Below the pieces are notes generated by a model, which saw only the letters and a program-made list of their open reading frames with translations, did no database searches and was not told the origin of the DNA. The position numbers and the translations under genes are program-made. A stretch of DNA of 40,214 nucleotides from a candidate division WOR-1 bacterium RIFCSPLOWO2_02_FULL_46_20 (GTDB lineage: Bacteria > Margulisbacteria > WOR-1 > O2-12-FULL-45-9), in the NCBI GenBank assembly GCA_001771365.1, contig METP01000007.1, forward strand, positions 1-40,214, read 5' to 3'. Shown here piece after piece: positions 31,301 to 39,425 of the stretch (positions are counted from its first letter, which is position 1; each line of letters opens with the position of its first letter).

Positions 31301-31655
31301 AATTTTAATTATCGACGATGAAAAAGACCTGGTGGAGATGATGACTATGCGCTTGACAGCCATGGGTTATGACATAGTCGGCGCCGGCAACGGCGAAGAG
31401 GGCATAAGCCTGGCCAGGCAGGCAGCGCCTGATTTGATCCTCCTGGATATCATGATGCCGGGCATTGACGGCTATGAGACCTTAAAAAGGCTTAAACAAG
31501 AGGCCAAGACCAAGGCTATCCCGGTGGTCATGTTAACGGCAGTTGGCAAGCCTGATGCCGTCAGCCGCTCACTGGAGGGCGGGGCCAGTGACTATATCTC
31601 CAAACCATTTGAGCCCAAGACCCTGCTGGAAAAAATTAGAAAGGCATTAAAATAA
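31293..31655 (+). CDS. Response regulator receiver, third of three
   Basis: The 120-residue receiver has DDEKD, phospho-acceptor Asp in LILLDIMMPGIDG, Thr in VVMLTAVG and the Lys in ISKPFEPKTL. GGAGG precedes ATG, within the preceding kinase gene. No output domain is present. It leads into the set-2 gspE with a three-base gap. Confidence 0.93.
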   Translation: MSKILIIDDEKDLVEMMTMRLTAMGYDIVGAGNGEEGISLARQAAPDLILLDIMMPGIDGYETLKRLKQEAKTKAIPVVMLTAVGKPDAVSRSLEGGASDYISKPFEPKTLLEKIRKALK

Positions 31656-31658
31656 AAC

Positions 31659-33089
31659 ATGGCAGAAGATCTCCTGGGCCAAAAACTGGATCCGCAGATT
31701 GTTCATATGCTGCCCGAAGACGTGGTGCGTCGCTACAAAGTGTTGCCTATTAAATCGCAGGGAAATGTTCTTGAGGTAGCCATGGTCAGTCCGGATGATC
31801 TGGAAGCCCTGGACGAAATGAGGCTTCTGACCGGTGCTGACATTAAACCGGTTTTGGTTTCAGAAAATCAGCTTATGGCTATCATTGATAAGCATTTTCG
31901 CGTTGAAGAAAGTACCAAGCAAGCTTTGATTGATATGCGTATGGAAGGTTTGAAAGCGGCGCGAGATCAGAAGACAGTAATTATTGAAAACAAGGATCAA
32001 GTTTCTGACCAGCCGGTTGTCAAATTAATGAATTCGATTATCAATGGAGCCATTGCCGCACGCGCCTCAGATATCCACCTGGAACCGCAAGACCCTGAAA
32101 TGCGGGTGCGTTATCGTATTGATGGCGTGCTGCACGATGTTATGAATATTCCCAAGCATGTGGAAGCCTCCCTGGTTTCTCGCGCCAAGATTATTTCCAA
32201 CATGGATATTACAGAGAAGCGCCATCCTCAAGACGGCCACGTTAGTGTGGCTTTTCAGGGAAAACCCTATGATTTGCGTGTTTCTTCCATGCCAGATATT
32301 TCCGGCGAAAAAATGGTTCTAAGAATTTTAGACAAAAACCAAATGCTCCTGGGTTTGGAGGAATTGGGCTTGGTGGGTGATGACGATAGGCTGATCAAAG
32401 AGCTTGTGGCCAAGCCGTACGGCATGATCTTTGTTACCGGGCCAACCGGCAGTGGCAAAACCACTACCCTGTACTCAATTTTGAATTATGTCAATAACGA
32501 ACAGGTTAATATTATTACGGTTGAGGACCCGGTTGAATTTAGGTTAAGCGGCATTAACCAGACTCAGATAAATCCGCAGGCCGATATTACTTTCGCTTCG
32601 GAATTAAGGGCTATCTTGCGGCAGGATCCTAATATCATAATGGTGGGAGAGGTTAGGGACAAAGAAACAGCCGAGATTGCGATCCAAGCCGCGTTGACCG
32701 GCCATCTGGTATTTAGCACATTACACACCAATGATGCGCCGTCGGCAGTGGCGCGCTTGGTTGATATGGGGATTGAGCCCTTTCTCATTACTTCTACTGT
32801 TATTGGCGTGGTGGCCCAGCGATTGGCTCGAAAGATTTGTAATGAATGTCATGGCCAAGGCTGCAACTTTTGCTATAAGACCGGGTTGAAGGGCCGCACC
32901 GGTATTTTTGAAATTATGAAAGTAACGGATGAGATAAAAAAAATAATTCAGGACAGGGCTTCGGCCTCTGCCATAAAAGAACTAGCAATCAAACAGGGGA
33001 TGAAGACTTTGCAAAAGAGCGGCGCGGAAAAAGTGAAGCAAGGTATTTCAACCGAAGAGGAGATTAGCCGAGTTGTCTATTCAGAGTGA
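31659..33089 (+). CDS. GspE/PilB-type assembly ATPase, set 2
   Basis: The 476-residue ATPase mirrors the set-1 protein: N-terminal domain (MLPEDVVRRYKVLPIKSQG), RASDIHLEPQ, Walker A GPTGSGKTTTLYS, Asp box TVEDPVEF, Walker B IIMVGEVRDKET and His box GHLVFSTLHTND. The zinc subdomain retains cysteines (CNECHGQGCNFC). Its full length suggests a functional motor. It has no clear promoter of its own and follows the signalling genes closely. It overlaps the gspF gene by 17 bases. Confidence 0.94.
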   Translation: MAEDLLGQKLDPQIVHMLPEDVVRRYKVLPIKSQGNVLEVAMVSPDDLEALDEMRLLTGADIKPVLVSENQLMAIIDKHFRVEESTKQALIDMRMEGLKAARDQKTVIIENKDQVSDQPVVKLMNSIINGAIAARASDIHLEPQDPEMRVRYRIDGVLHDVMNIPKHVEASLVSRAKIISNMDITEKRHPQDGHVSVAFQGKPYDLRVSSMPDISGEKMVLRILDKNQMLLGLEELGLVGDDDRLIKELVAKPYGMIFVTGPTGSGKTTTLYSILNYVNNEQVNIITVEDPVEFRLSGINQTQINPQADITFASELRAILRQDPNIIMVGEVRDKETAEIAIQAALTGHLVFSTLHTNDAPSAVARLVDMGIEPFLITSTVIGVVAQRLARKICNECHGQGCNFCYKTGLKGRTGIFEIMKVTDEIKKIIQDRASASAIKELAIKQGMKTLQKSGAEKVKQGISTEEEISRVVYSE

Positions 33090-34113
33090 TGAATTAGTCA
33101 GTTTTACCCAGCAATTTGCAAATTTGATTAATGCCGGGATTCCTCTATCCAATGCTTTATTGGCTTTGCAGGAGCAGGAAGAAAACAGAGAACTGCGTGA
33201 AATTATCAGCCAGGTCAGTCAATCTGTGCAAGGCGGTTCGCTCCTTTCGGAAGCTTTGTTAAAACATCCTCGGGTTTTTTCTAGATTCTTTACCAGTATG
33301 GTTTACGCCGGTGAGCAGGGGGCAGGCCTGCCTAAAGTCTTGACCAATATTGCCGACCATCTTGAGAAAGAATCAGCCTTAAAGGCCAAAGTCAGGGGGG
33401 TTTTTACTTATCCTTTGGTAATTGGTTTTCTGGTCCTTTTAATTGTCGGTTTTTTAATAGTGGTAGTAGCGCCGGTGTTTGCCGGTGTTTACCGTCAATT
33501 GCGCGTTGCCCTGCCCTGGCCAACCCAATTGTTATTAACTATCAGTTTTGGTATCCGCCATTATTGGTGGGTTTTAGCCCTATTGAGTTCGGGAATTTTT
33601 TATGGCTGCCGCCGTATGTCCAGCCTGGCCGCAGGGCGGGAATTCCTTGATGAAACACTCCTTAAACTGCCGTTTATCGGAAAATTTTTACACAAGGTTG
33701 TGGTGGCCAATTTTGTGCGCGGCCTGGGTGATATGTTGTCTTGTGGTGTGCCGATTATTGATGCCCTGGATATTGTAGCCAGGGTGGTTGGCAACCGCAA
33801 TATTTCTAAAGAGATCAAGCAGATGAAATCCTCCATCCAGGCCGGAGGCCGCTTAACAGAAACTCTTGGCCGCAGCAATGTTTTTCCTCCAATTGTTGTG
33901 CAGATGGCTTATGCGGGTGAGGAGAGCGGCAGTCTGGGGGAGATGTTTGGCAAATGCGCCAATACTTTGGAGCAGGACGTGGCAGCCAGCGCCCGGCGCC
34001 TGATTGTTATTTTAGAGCCGTCTCTCACGCTGATCCTGGCCGGCATTGTCGGCTTTATCGCAGTGGCTATTTACTTACCCATGTTTGATTTGGTAAGATT
34101 AGTGAGTCAATAA
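33073..34113 (+). CDS. GspF/PilC platform protein lacking the N-terminal domain, set 2
   Basis: The 346-residue protein begins at a TTG within gspE and goes straight into the first GspF repeat (LVSFTQQFANLINAGIPLSNALLALQEQ). The roughly 60-residue soluble segment that starts set-1 GspF (FKYKAINEKGDLFQ) is absent. Membrane helices are at about 115-140, 155-175 and the C-terminus (AGIVGFIAVAIYLPMF). The second repeat, FVRGLGDMLSCGVPIIDALDI, and the VVQMAYAGEESGSL box are intact. The missing domain normally contacts the ATPase, so docking may differ. Confidence 0.9.
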   Translation: MSIQSDELVSFTQQFANLINAGIPLSNALLALQEQEENRELREIISQVSQSVQGGSLLSEALLKHPRVFSRFFTSMVYAGEQGAGLPKVLTNIADHLEKESALKAKVRGVFTYPLVIGFLVLLIVGFLIVVVAPVFAGVYRQLRVALPWPTQLLLTISFGIRHYWWVLALLSSGIFYGCRRMSSLAAGREFLDETLLKLPFIGKFLHKVVVANFVRGLGDMLSCGVPIIDALDIVARVVGNRNISKEIKQMKSSIQAGGRLTETLGRSNVFPPIVVQMAYAGEESGSLGEMFGKCANTLEQDVAASARRLIVILEPSLTLILAGIVGFIAVAIYLPMFDLVRLVSQ

Positions 34114-34126
34114 AGGGAGGTGACAC

Positions 34127-34435
34127 ATGAAGAAAAAAGGTTTTACATTAATTGAAATTATGATTGTTGTGGCGATTATTGGTATTTTAGCGGCCATAGC
34201 ATTGCCTAGATACGTGCAGACAAGTAACGATGCCAAGATCAAAGCTGATAATGCTAATATTGCTAATATTAATGCGCAATGGGAGACTAAATACGTCTCT
34301 ACCGGGGCCTACGGAACCCTGGCCGCGCTGACTGGTTCTACGACTTATTTTCCAGATGGCGCTCCAACTTGTCCATTTGGCACGGCTTATGCGGATGCTG
34401 GTGGCGATAGCCGCGTAGATGCGCACGCTCATTAA
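34127..34435 (+). CDS. GspG-like (pseudo)pilin, set 2
   Basis: The 102-residue preprotein has leader MKKKG and core FTLIEIMIVVAIIGILAAIALPRYV (Gly -1, Phe +1, Glu +5). The helix continues with NDAKIKADNANIANINAQWETKY. The small C-terminal domain ends TCPFGTAYADAGGDSRVDAHAH, whose last residues include Asp and His that might bind metal. AAAGGGAGGTG gives a strong ribosome site. By its position, it is the main subunit of set 2. Its stop overlaps the next start (TAATG). Confidence 0.88.
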   Translation: MKKKGFTLIEIMIVVAIIGILAAIALPRYVQTSNDAKIKADNANIANINAQWETKYVSTGAYGTLAALTGSTTYFPDGAPTCPFGTAYADAGGDSRVDAHAH

Positions 34436-34869
34436 TGAAAAGAGGCGTAACCTTAATAGAAGTAATGGTCGTTTTGGCCATTATCGGGATACTCACCGCA
34501 ATTTCTCTGCCGCGTTTTAGCGGCATTATCGAGCGTCGATTAGAAAGCGAAGCACGCCGGATCCAGTCGGACCTCAGGTTGGCTCGTCATTTGGCCATCA
34601 CCAATGGCCAGAATTATATTTTGGAAATTTCTCCGCTGACCAATGTGTACAAGCTCTATGCCGGCAGTGTCGCTCCCGCCAACCAGGTGGGAGAGACTCG
34701 CTTGATTAAGTCTCAAATTACCGCTTCCAGCGACAATGATTTTGTTTTCGAGCCACTGGGGAATGCCGCTGCCTCTTCAGGCAAATTGTTGACTTTAACC
34801 ACCGGAGCCAGACAGTATAAAATTTACGTGACAGTTGCAACGGGGAGGGTGAGCATTGAAGGGCAATAA
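34435..34869 (+). CDS. GspH-like minor pseudopilin, set 2
   Basis: The 144-residue protein has leader MKRG and VTLIEVMVVLAIIGILTAISLPRF (Glu +5), then ESEARRIQSDLRLARHLAITNGQNY, the GspH/FimT helix, and a beta-rich tail ending VTVATGRVSIEGQ. This mirrors the set-1 H-like protein (LANDLRYAKNLALTSAR). The gene overlaps the next by 14 bases. Confidence 0.86.
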   Translation: MKRGVTLIEVMVVLAIIGILTAISLPRFSGIIERRLESEARRIQSDLRLARHLAITNGQNYILEISPLTNVYKLYAGSVAPANQVGETRLIKSQITASSDNDFVFEPLGNAAASSGKLLTLTTGARQYKIYVTVATGRVSIEGQ

Positions 34870-35245
34870 GAGAGGCTTTACTCTGCTTGAGGTCATGGTG
34901 GCGATTGCGTTGATCGGGTTGGTTCTAACCGCGATTATGCAAATTGTTCCGGGCATGCTAAAAGTGAGCGCAAAAGTTGAAAGAATAACCAAAGCGACTT
35001 TTCTGGCCGAGAAGAAGATGGAAGATATCCGCAGTTTAATATGTAGTGACTATAGTGTAAATCGCACCCAGGCGGCCACCGCTTTCCCCGGCCCCGATGC
35101 TTTGTATAGATTTACTGTCGCGGATAATGCGGTGGTTCTGATAAAAAATATAAATGTAACAGTGTGGAATGATCTTGATGGTGATAGTGCTGTTGATGCG
35201 GACGAATATGCGGTCTCCCTGGATAGCAAAGCGGCGAACAGGTAA
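34856..35245 (+). CDS. GspI-like minor pseudopilin, set 2
   Basis: The 129-residue protein probably starts at TTG 34856, within the end of the H-like gene. The leader is MKGNKRG, then FTLLEVMVAIALIGLVLTAIMQ (Glu +5). FLAEKKMEDIRSLICSDYS is the usual GspI post-helix region. The C-terminal part has an acidic patch (DLDGDSAVDADEY), which could bind calcium. It lies between H-like and J-like genes as in set 1. Confidence 0.82.
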   Translation: MKGNKRGFTLLEVMVAIALIGLVLTAIMQIVPGMLKVSAKVERITKATFLAEKKMEDIRSLICSDYSVNRTQAATAFPGPDALYRFTVADNAVVLIKNINVTVWNDLDGDSAVDADEYAVSLDSKAANR

Positions 35246-35250
35246 TAGCA

Positions 35251-36306
35251 ATGAAGCAAAAAAGGGGTGTAACCCTAACCGAATTAATGATCGTCGTGGC
35301 CCTGATTGGCATTCTGTTCGCGGCTGTCCAGCCGTATTTCTACACCTTGAGAAAGGTCTGGCATCAAGCTGACGGCAGATCTGACATCCTGCAAAATGGC
35401 CGGATCGGTTTGGCTGTGATGGTTAGAGAAATAAGACAAGCTACCGGCCTTACCAGTGTGACTGCTTCCACCGAAGCGGCCGGCCAGATAGTTTTTATAG
35501 ATAAAGATGATAATCAAGTGGGATTTAAAAAATATAGCGATGGTGCCAATAATATGCTGGGCTATGTCCAGGGTGGAGTTACCTATCCTTTGGCCGGGCC
35601 TGTTGAAAGTTTAAAATTTACCTGCTATGAAGCTGATGGTGTAACTGTAACGTCTAATGTTTCTGATGTCAGAACAATTGATATCGAGCTGGTAGCGGCA
35701 GATCCCAGAGGTGAAATTAGTGCTCAAACTTTATCTTCAAAAACTTTTATCAGAATAACTCAAGTTGCTTTCTCTGTTCGGGTAGTTAATGAGGTGATGT
35801 ATAATCCTCTTGGAAGCCTGATGCCGGGCCAACAGGAAGACAGTTATTATGAATATGTGGAGTTTTATAACGGTACGCCCAATTCTATTGATTTTGCCGG
35901 TTGGCAGCTAACGGATGGTGGAACTTTTGATAATATTATCGGCGATCCGGTTCATGGTTCCGGAACTACGATTGTGCCTCCGGGCGGTTATGCTTTAATC
36001 ACTGACATGGATACCAGAGTATATGATCCGGGTTCTCCCTATACGGTGCCGGCCGGAGCGATTAGACTTCGAGTTGATGATAATGACCTGGTTAATGGCT
36101 TACATGATGATCAGGATATTGTGGGGATTTGGGACGGTGATGGTCTTATTGTAGATACTCTTAGTTATACGGACGATATGGGGGCTGGCGGTTCTGATGC
36201 TTTGGGAGATAGTTTGGAGAGGATAAGCGCTTCCGGGTCGACGAGTGATCCAAACAATTGGGAGGATAGTGTTTTAAATGGGACACCCGGCGCAGCTAAC
36301 AACTAA
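35251..36306 (+). CDS. GspJ-like pseudopilin fused to a lamin-tail domain, set 2
   Basis: The first 175 residues are a J-like pseudopilin: leader MKQKRG, VTLTELMIVVALIGILFAAV (Glu +5), and the GRIGLAVMVREIRQATGL helix that parallels GspJ/PilW. Residues about 178-351 form an unexpected extra domain. VVNEVMYNPLG begins a beta-sandwich, followed by EYVEFYNGTPNSIDFAGWQLTDGG, then IVPPGGYALI, and SLERISASGSTSDPNNWEDS with GTPGAANN at the end. This matches the lamin-tail domain (LTD) found in bacterial surface proteins, where it often sits at the end of exported proteins and is thought to bind surfaces or ligands. The set-1 J-like protein has no such domain. AAAAAAGGGG-like bases precede ATG 35251 only weakly. 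It overlaps the next gene by 29 bases. Confidence 0.85.
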   Translation: MKQKRGVTLTELMIVVALIGILFAAVQPYFYTLRKVWHQADGRSDILQNGRIGLAVMVREIRQATGLTSVTASTEAAGQIVFIDKDDNQVGFKKYSDGANNMLGYVQGGVTYPLAGPVESLKFTCYEADGVTVTSNVSDVRTIDIELVAADPRGEISAQTLSSKTFIRITQVAFSVRVVNEVMYNPLGSLMPGQQEDSYYEYVEFYNGTPNSIDFAGWQLTDGGTFDNIIGDPVHGSGTTIVPPGGYALITDMDTRVYDPGSPYTVPAGAIRLRVDDNDLVNGLHDDQDIVGIWDGDGLIVDTLSYTDDMGAGGSDALGDSLERISASGSTSDPNNWEDSVLNGTPGAANN

Positions 36307-36688
36307 AAAGCGAGGGGCGGTTCTTTTGATGGCAGTTTTTATTATTGCTATCGGAGCAGTTTTAATAATTGGCTTTTTGGAACTTAGCCTGGCTGATTTA
36401 GAAATAGTGCGCAATCATCACTATTCAACCCGTGCTCTTTATATCGCCGATGCAGGTATAGAAGACGCGCTTTATGAGCTGGGTCAAAGCAGTAGCTGGA
36501 ATGCTGGTTTTACCAACAAGGCCTTTGCCGGGGAGACATATACGGTTGTTGTTTACAACCATCATCCAAATTCGACAACCGTCGAATCTACTGCGACCGT
36601 GGACGGTACGTACCAGAAAAGCCTTCGGGTTGGAACGACCATCCAGGGCTCTAATCCACCGACTATAGATTTTTGGAAGGAATTATAA
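36278..36688 (+). CDS. PilX/GspK-like minor pseudopilin, set 2
   Basis: The 136-residue protein has leader MGHPAQLTTKKRG and AVLLMAVFIIAIGAVLIIGFLEL without Glu at +5, as in GspK and PilX. NHHYSTRALYIADAGIEDALYEL matches the family's ADAGIE box. It is much shorter than the set-1 counterpart and lacks the beta-rich region. Its start lies inside the lamin-tail gene, so the two are likely made together. Confidence 0.8.
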   Translation: MGHPAQLTTKKRGAVLLMAVFIIAIGAVLIIGFLELSLADLEIVRNHHYSTRALYIADAGIEDALYELGQSSSWNAGFTNKAFAGETYTVVVYNHHPNSTTVESTATVDGTYQKSLRVGTTIQGSNPPTIDFWKEL

Positions 36689-36706
36689 TAGACTATTGCA
36701 GGCAAT

Positions 36707-38107
36707 ATGAAAATTAAAGATTATCTAAAAAAGAAAACAAGCGTGGCCGGATTGGATATTAATGAAGCCGAGATCCGGGTCGCCTTTGCCGATATAACCG
36801 TCGCTATAGCTACTCCCGAATATGCCATTAAGGATGGCCGGATTATTGCTCCCGAAAAGATTGCCAGAGCATTAAAACAACTCTGGTCTGCCAACAAAAT
36901 AAAAACTAAAAATGTTTCTCTGGCGGTCCATGGGCAGGACCTGTTGCTGCATATTGTGACCATTCCTTACGCCAGGCCCGACGAAATTTGTCAAGTTTTA
37001 GAAACCAAAGTGAATCAGTATGTTGCTTTTGCCGGTGTAAAAACAGCTATTGCTTGGGACAAGGTTGGTGAGGTGTTTGAGGCGGGGGAGAAGAGATCTA
37101 AATTCCTATTAGCAGTGGCCAGACGGGACCTGGTCGACTCTTATATTAATGCCGTGGAACTGGCGGGGCTGCTTATCCATTGTGTAGTTTTATCTCCTCT
37201 GGCCAGTTGGCAGGCCCTTAAAGAGGGAAGTCTAAAGAGTAAGGGTAAAGAGAAGATGATTTTTATAAATGTGGACGAACAGCAAACCTTTGTCCTGGTT
37301 TTGGAAGGAAATTCTGTTTTGCTTACTCATAATCTCGCTTTGGGCGCGCAGGTGCTGGCTGCCTCTCCGGAAAAACTGGCCGTATTGGCCGAGGATCTGC
37401 AAAAAATATTGCACAGGGAGCAGCCAATTGCCGGAGTTGTTATCCACGCCGACAATTCATTAGTGAATGATCTGGTTAGACCTTTGGGCGAAGGTCTCGG
37501 TCAGGAGATAAAGGTTGAATATAACAAAACAGCCGCTGGTTTGGCGCAAAGCGTAGATCCCAAAATCAACCTGTTGCCTCTCGAAGTCAAGAAGCTTGAA
37601 GAGCTGCGCGAACACATCTTTTATTTTCTCTTCGCTTTAACCGGGGTCGCGGCATTGATGATTGTCAGCTTTTTTCTGCTCTATTTTTGGAGTTTTACTC
37701 TGAATAATCGCATAGAGGCGGCCAAAGCTGAATTGAGTAAGCCATCCATTAAATTTACTCGGCTGAAAGAGGTTGAGGAACAGAGCGAGTTGGTTGCAAG
37801 ATTAATCGTTGGCCGCCGGCGGATGGTTGAAAAGTACGGTAACTTTTATTGGGATAATGTTTTTAATGAGTTGACCGAGCTGGTGCCGGAAAGTATTTTC
37901 CTGTCAAAAATAGATGTCAAAGACGGGGATGTTATTATTGTCGATGGTCTAACGGCAAAATCCGACAATGCCTTTGATTTTATTCAGAAGTTAAAGACGG
38001 CAAAAAATCTTAAAAAGATCAGCCTGCAGTATGTGCGTGATTCGGATGAATTCGAAAACGCGGTTAACTTTAGTATTTATGCCGAGAAGGGTGCCAGGGA
38101 TGAATAA
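36707..38107 (+). CDS. PilM-PilN fusion (GspL-like), set 2
   Basis: The 466-residue protein repeats the set-1 architecture. An actin-like domain (SVAGLDINEAEIRVAF, NVSLAVHGQDLLLHIVTIPY, MIFINVDEQQTFVLVLEGNS) is followed by a membrane helix (LFALTGVAALMIVSFFLLYFW, about 308-328). A coiled segment and a PilN-type periplasmic domain come next (VFNELTELVPESIFLSKIDVKDGDVIIVDG). It is about 70 residues shorter than the set-1 fusion, mainly in the actin-like domain where the segment equivalent to FSGGVSKTKN is not evident. Thus its nucleotide binding may be weaker. It overlaps the next gene by eight bases. Confidence 0.85.
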   Translation: MKIKDYLKKKTSVAGLDINEAEIRVAFADITVAIATPEYAIKDGRIIAPEKIARALKQLWSANKIKTKNVSLAVHGQDLLLHIVTIPYARPDEICQVLETKVNQYVAFAGVKTAIAWDKVGEVFEAGEKRSKFLLAVARRDLVDSYINAVELAGLLIHCVVLSPLASWQALKEGSLKSKGKEKMIFINVDEQQTFVLVLEGNSVLLTHNLALGAQVLAASPEKLAVLAEDLQKILHREQPIAGVVIHADNSLVNDLVRPLGEGLGQEIKVEYNKTAAGLAQSVDPKINLLPLEVKKLEELREHIFYFLFALTGVAALMIVSFFLLYFWSFTLNNRIEAAKAELSKPSIKFTRLKEVEEQSELVARLIVGRRRMVEKYGNFYWDNVFNELTELVPESIFLSKIDVKDGDVIIVDGLTAKSDNAFDFIQKLKTAKNLKKISLQYVRDSDEFENAVNFSIYAEKGARDE

Positions 38108-38897
38108 AGAAGACCTTGTAAAGATGATTATGGATAGTTCAATTAAGCGGAGGCTCTATGTTGTTATCCTTGTCTTGCTGCTGGTGGCCTTTGTTCTTTT
38201 TCGTATAATGCTGGCACCCTATTTGGCCAATGTAAATTCCTTAAGGGGTGAGCTTAAGGCGCAGGAAAATCTTTATAAAACAAAGTTGGCCAGGTCTGAA
38301 AACCTGGATAAATTACAAAAACAACATATTGTAGACGAGCAGACTTTGCGGGATCTGGCTAAACGATTTTTTGCGCAGGGTGAGGCGGAGATTTTTATGA
38401 AACAACTGCCTGGAATAGTGGCTGGTTTTGGCAATAAAGTGGTAGCCTTAAATCCCGGAGTGCAGACCGAACAATTAAGCCGCAGCGCCAAGCTGAAAAA
38501 ACATGTGTTAAGCGAAAATCTGCCATCCGAAAACGAGCTGATCGATTTTTTGAATATAAATCAGGTAAAAATTGATCTGGAAAACGAGGAAGAAACATTA
38601 TCCCTTTTGCAGCAGGCGATGAGTATGTTGCCCGAAAATAAGCGGGAGCAATTTAGGGTTCTCTGGCAACAGGCACAGAGTAGTGACTACTACGCCGGAA
38701 TACAGTTAAAGAAGATGGATCTGCAAGCAACTGTTCAGGGGCAATTTAAGGGCATATTGTCTTTGCTCGATTGGTTTGATCAATCAGATAAAATTATTGA
38801 CTTGAGCCAGATCAGTATTTTGGCAATGCGTAATCAAGGCTCACGGTTGGAATTTAAGTTCAATTTAAGTATTTATGTTATTGAGGAAGGGAGCTAA
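38100..38897 (+). CDS. PilO/GspM-like platform protein, set 2
   Basis: I start this at ATG 38100 (265 residues); the longer ORF in the track begins in a shadow frame. One membrane helix (RRLYVVILVLLLVAFVLFRIML, about 15-37), a coiled-coil (NSLRGELKAQENLYKTKLARSENLDKLQ) and a periplasmic region follow. The C-terminal part (AGIQLKKMDLQATVQGQFKGILSLLDWFDQSDKIIDLSQISI) is the PilO-like ferredoxin domain. The middle portion is about 100 residues longer than in set 1. Last gene of the set-2 cluster. Confidence 0.82.
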   Translation: MNKEDLVKMIMDSSIKRRLYVVILVLLLVAFVLFRIMLAPYLANVNSLRGELKAQENLYKTKLARSENLDKLQKQHIVDEQTLRDLAKRFFAQGEAEIFMKQLPGIVAGFGNKVVALNPGVQTEQLSRSAKLKKHVLSENLPSENELIDFLNINQVKIDLENEEETLSLLQQAMSMLPENKREQFRVLWQQAQSSDYYAGIQLKKMDLQATVQGQFKGILSLLDWFDQSDKIIDLSQISILAMRNQGSRLEFKFNLSIYVIEEGS

Positions 38898-38900
38898 GCC

Positions 38901-39365
38901 CTGGCAGAACGAGTAACCAAAAGCGCGTTGGAGAAGATGAAACAAAAGCTGAAAGAGCTTACTGAAAAGCGGCCCAGGATTTCCAAGACGATCGGGGAAG
39001 CCAGGGATCATGGTGATCTAAAAGAGAATTCCGCTTATCACTCGGCTAAAGACGAGCAGGGGCTCAACGAAATGCGGATCCGTGATCTTGAGGCCAGAAT
39101 AGTTAATGCAGTGTTGGTTAACGAAAATGATATTCCAAAAGACGGGAAAGTCCGGCTGGGGTCAACTGTGCGAATCAAGGCGCTTGATACCGGGGACGAC
39201 TCTGAATACACCATAGTCTCGGAAGCCGATGCCGATGTTTTAGAAGGACGGATCTCTACAGAATCGCCAATCGGCGCAGCGGTGATAAATTGTAAAAAAG
39301 GCCAAGTGGTGGAGGCCGAGTTGCCGCGGGGAGAGGTTAAGTTTAAAATTTTGGAAGTTAAGTAA
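38901..39365 (+). CDS. greA: Transcription elongation factor GreA, CTG start proposed
   Basis: This factor rescues backtracked RNA polymerase by stimulating transcript cleavage. The N-terminal coiled coil contains the conserved acidic tip ARDHGDLKENSAYHSAKDEQG (Asp and Glu of the D-x-x-E motif), and the C-terminal FKBP-like domain ends with SPIGAAVINCKKGQVVEAELPRGEVKFKILEV. The track starts at TTG 38928. Extending in frame to CTG 38901 adds AERVTKSA, which matches the normal GreA N-terminus, and AAGGGAG lies at ideal distance, so CTG is the likelier start. There is no ATG in frame between the preceding TAA and TTG. It follows the set-2 pilO after three bases. Confidence 0.92.
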   Translation: MAERVTKSALEKMKQKLKELTEKRPRISKTIGEARDHGDLKENSAYHSAKDEQGLNEMRIRDLEARIVNAVLVNENDIPKDGKVRLGSTVRIKALDTGDDSEYTIVSEADADVLEGRISTESPIGAAVINCKKGQVVEAELPRGEVKFKILEVK

Positions 39366-39391
39366 GAAGCTCAAGTAATCAGTTTGGGCGC

Positions 39392-39419
39392 TTGCAATTT
39401 GACATAGATCTGTTATAAT
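39392..39419 (+). promoter_or_regulatory. Promoter of the RNA-binding protein gene
   Basis: TTGCAA (39392-39397) and TATAAT (39414-39419) are 16 bases apart. The start point would be near 39426, leaving a leader of about 140 bases. Confidence 0.7.
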
Positions 39420-39425
39420 ATAAAA

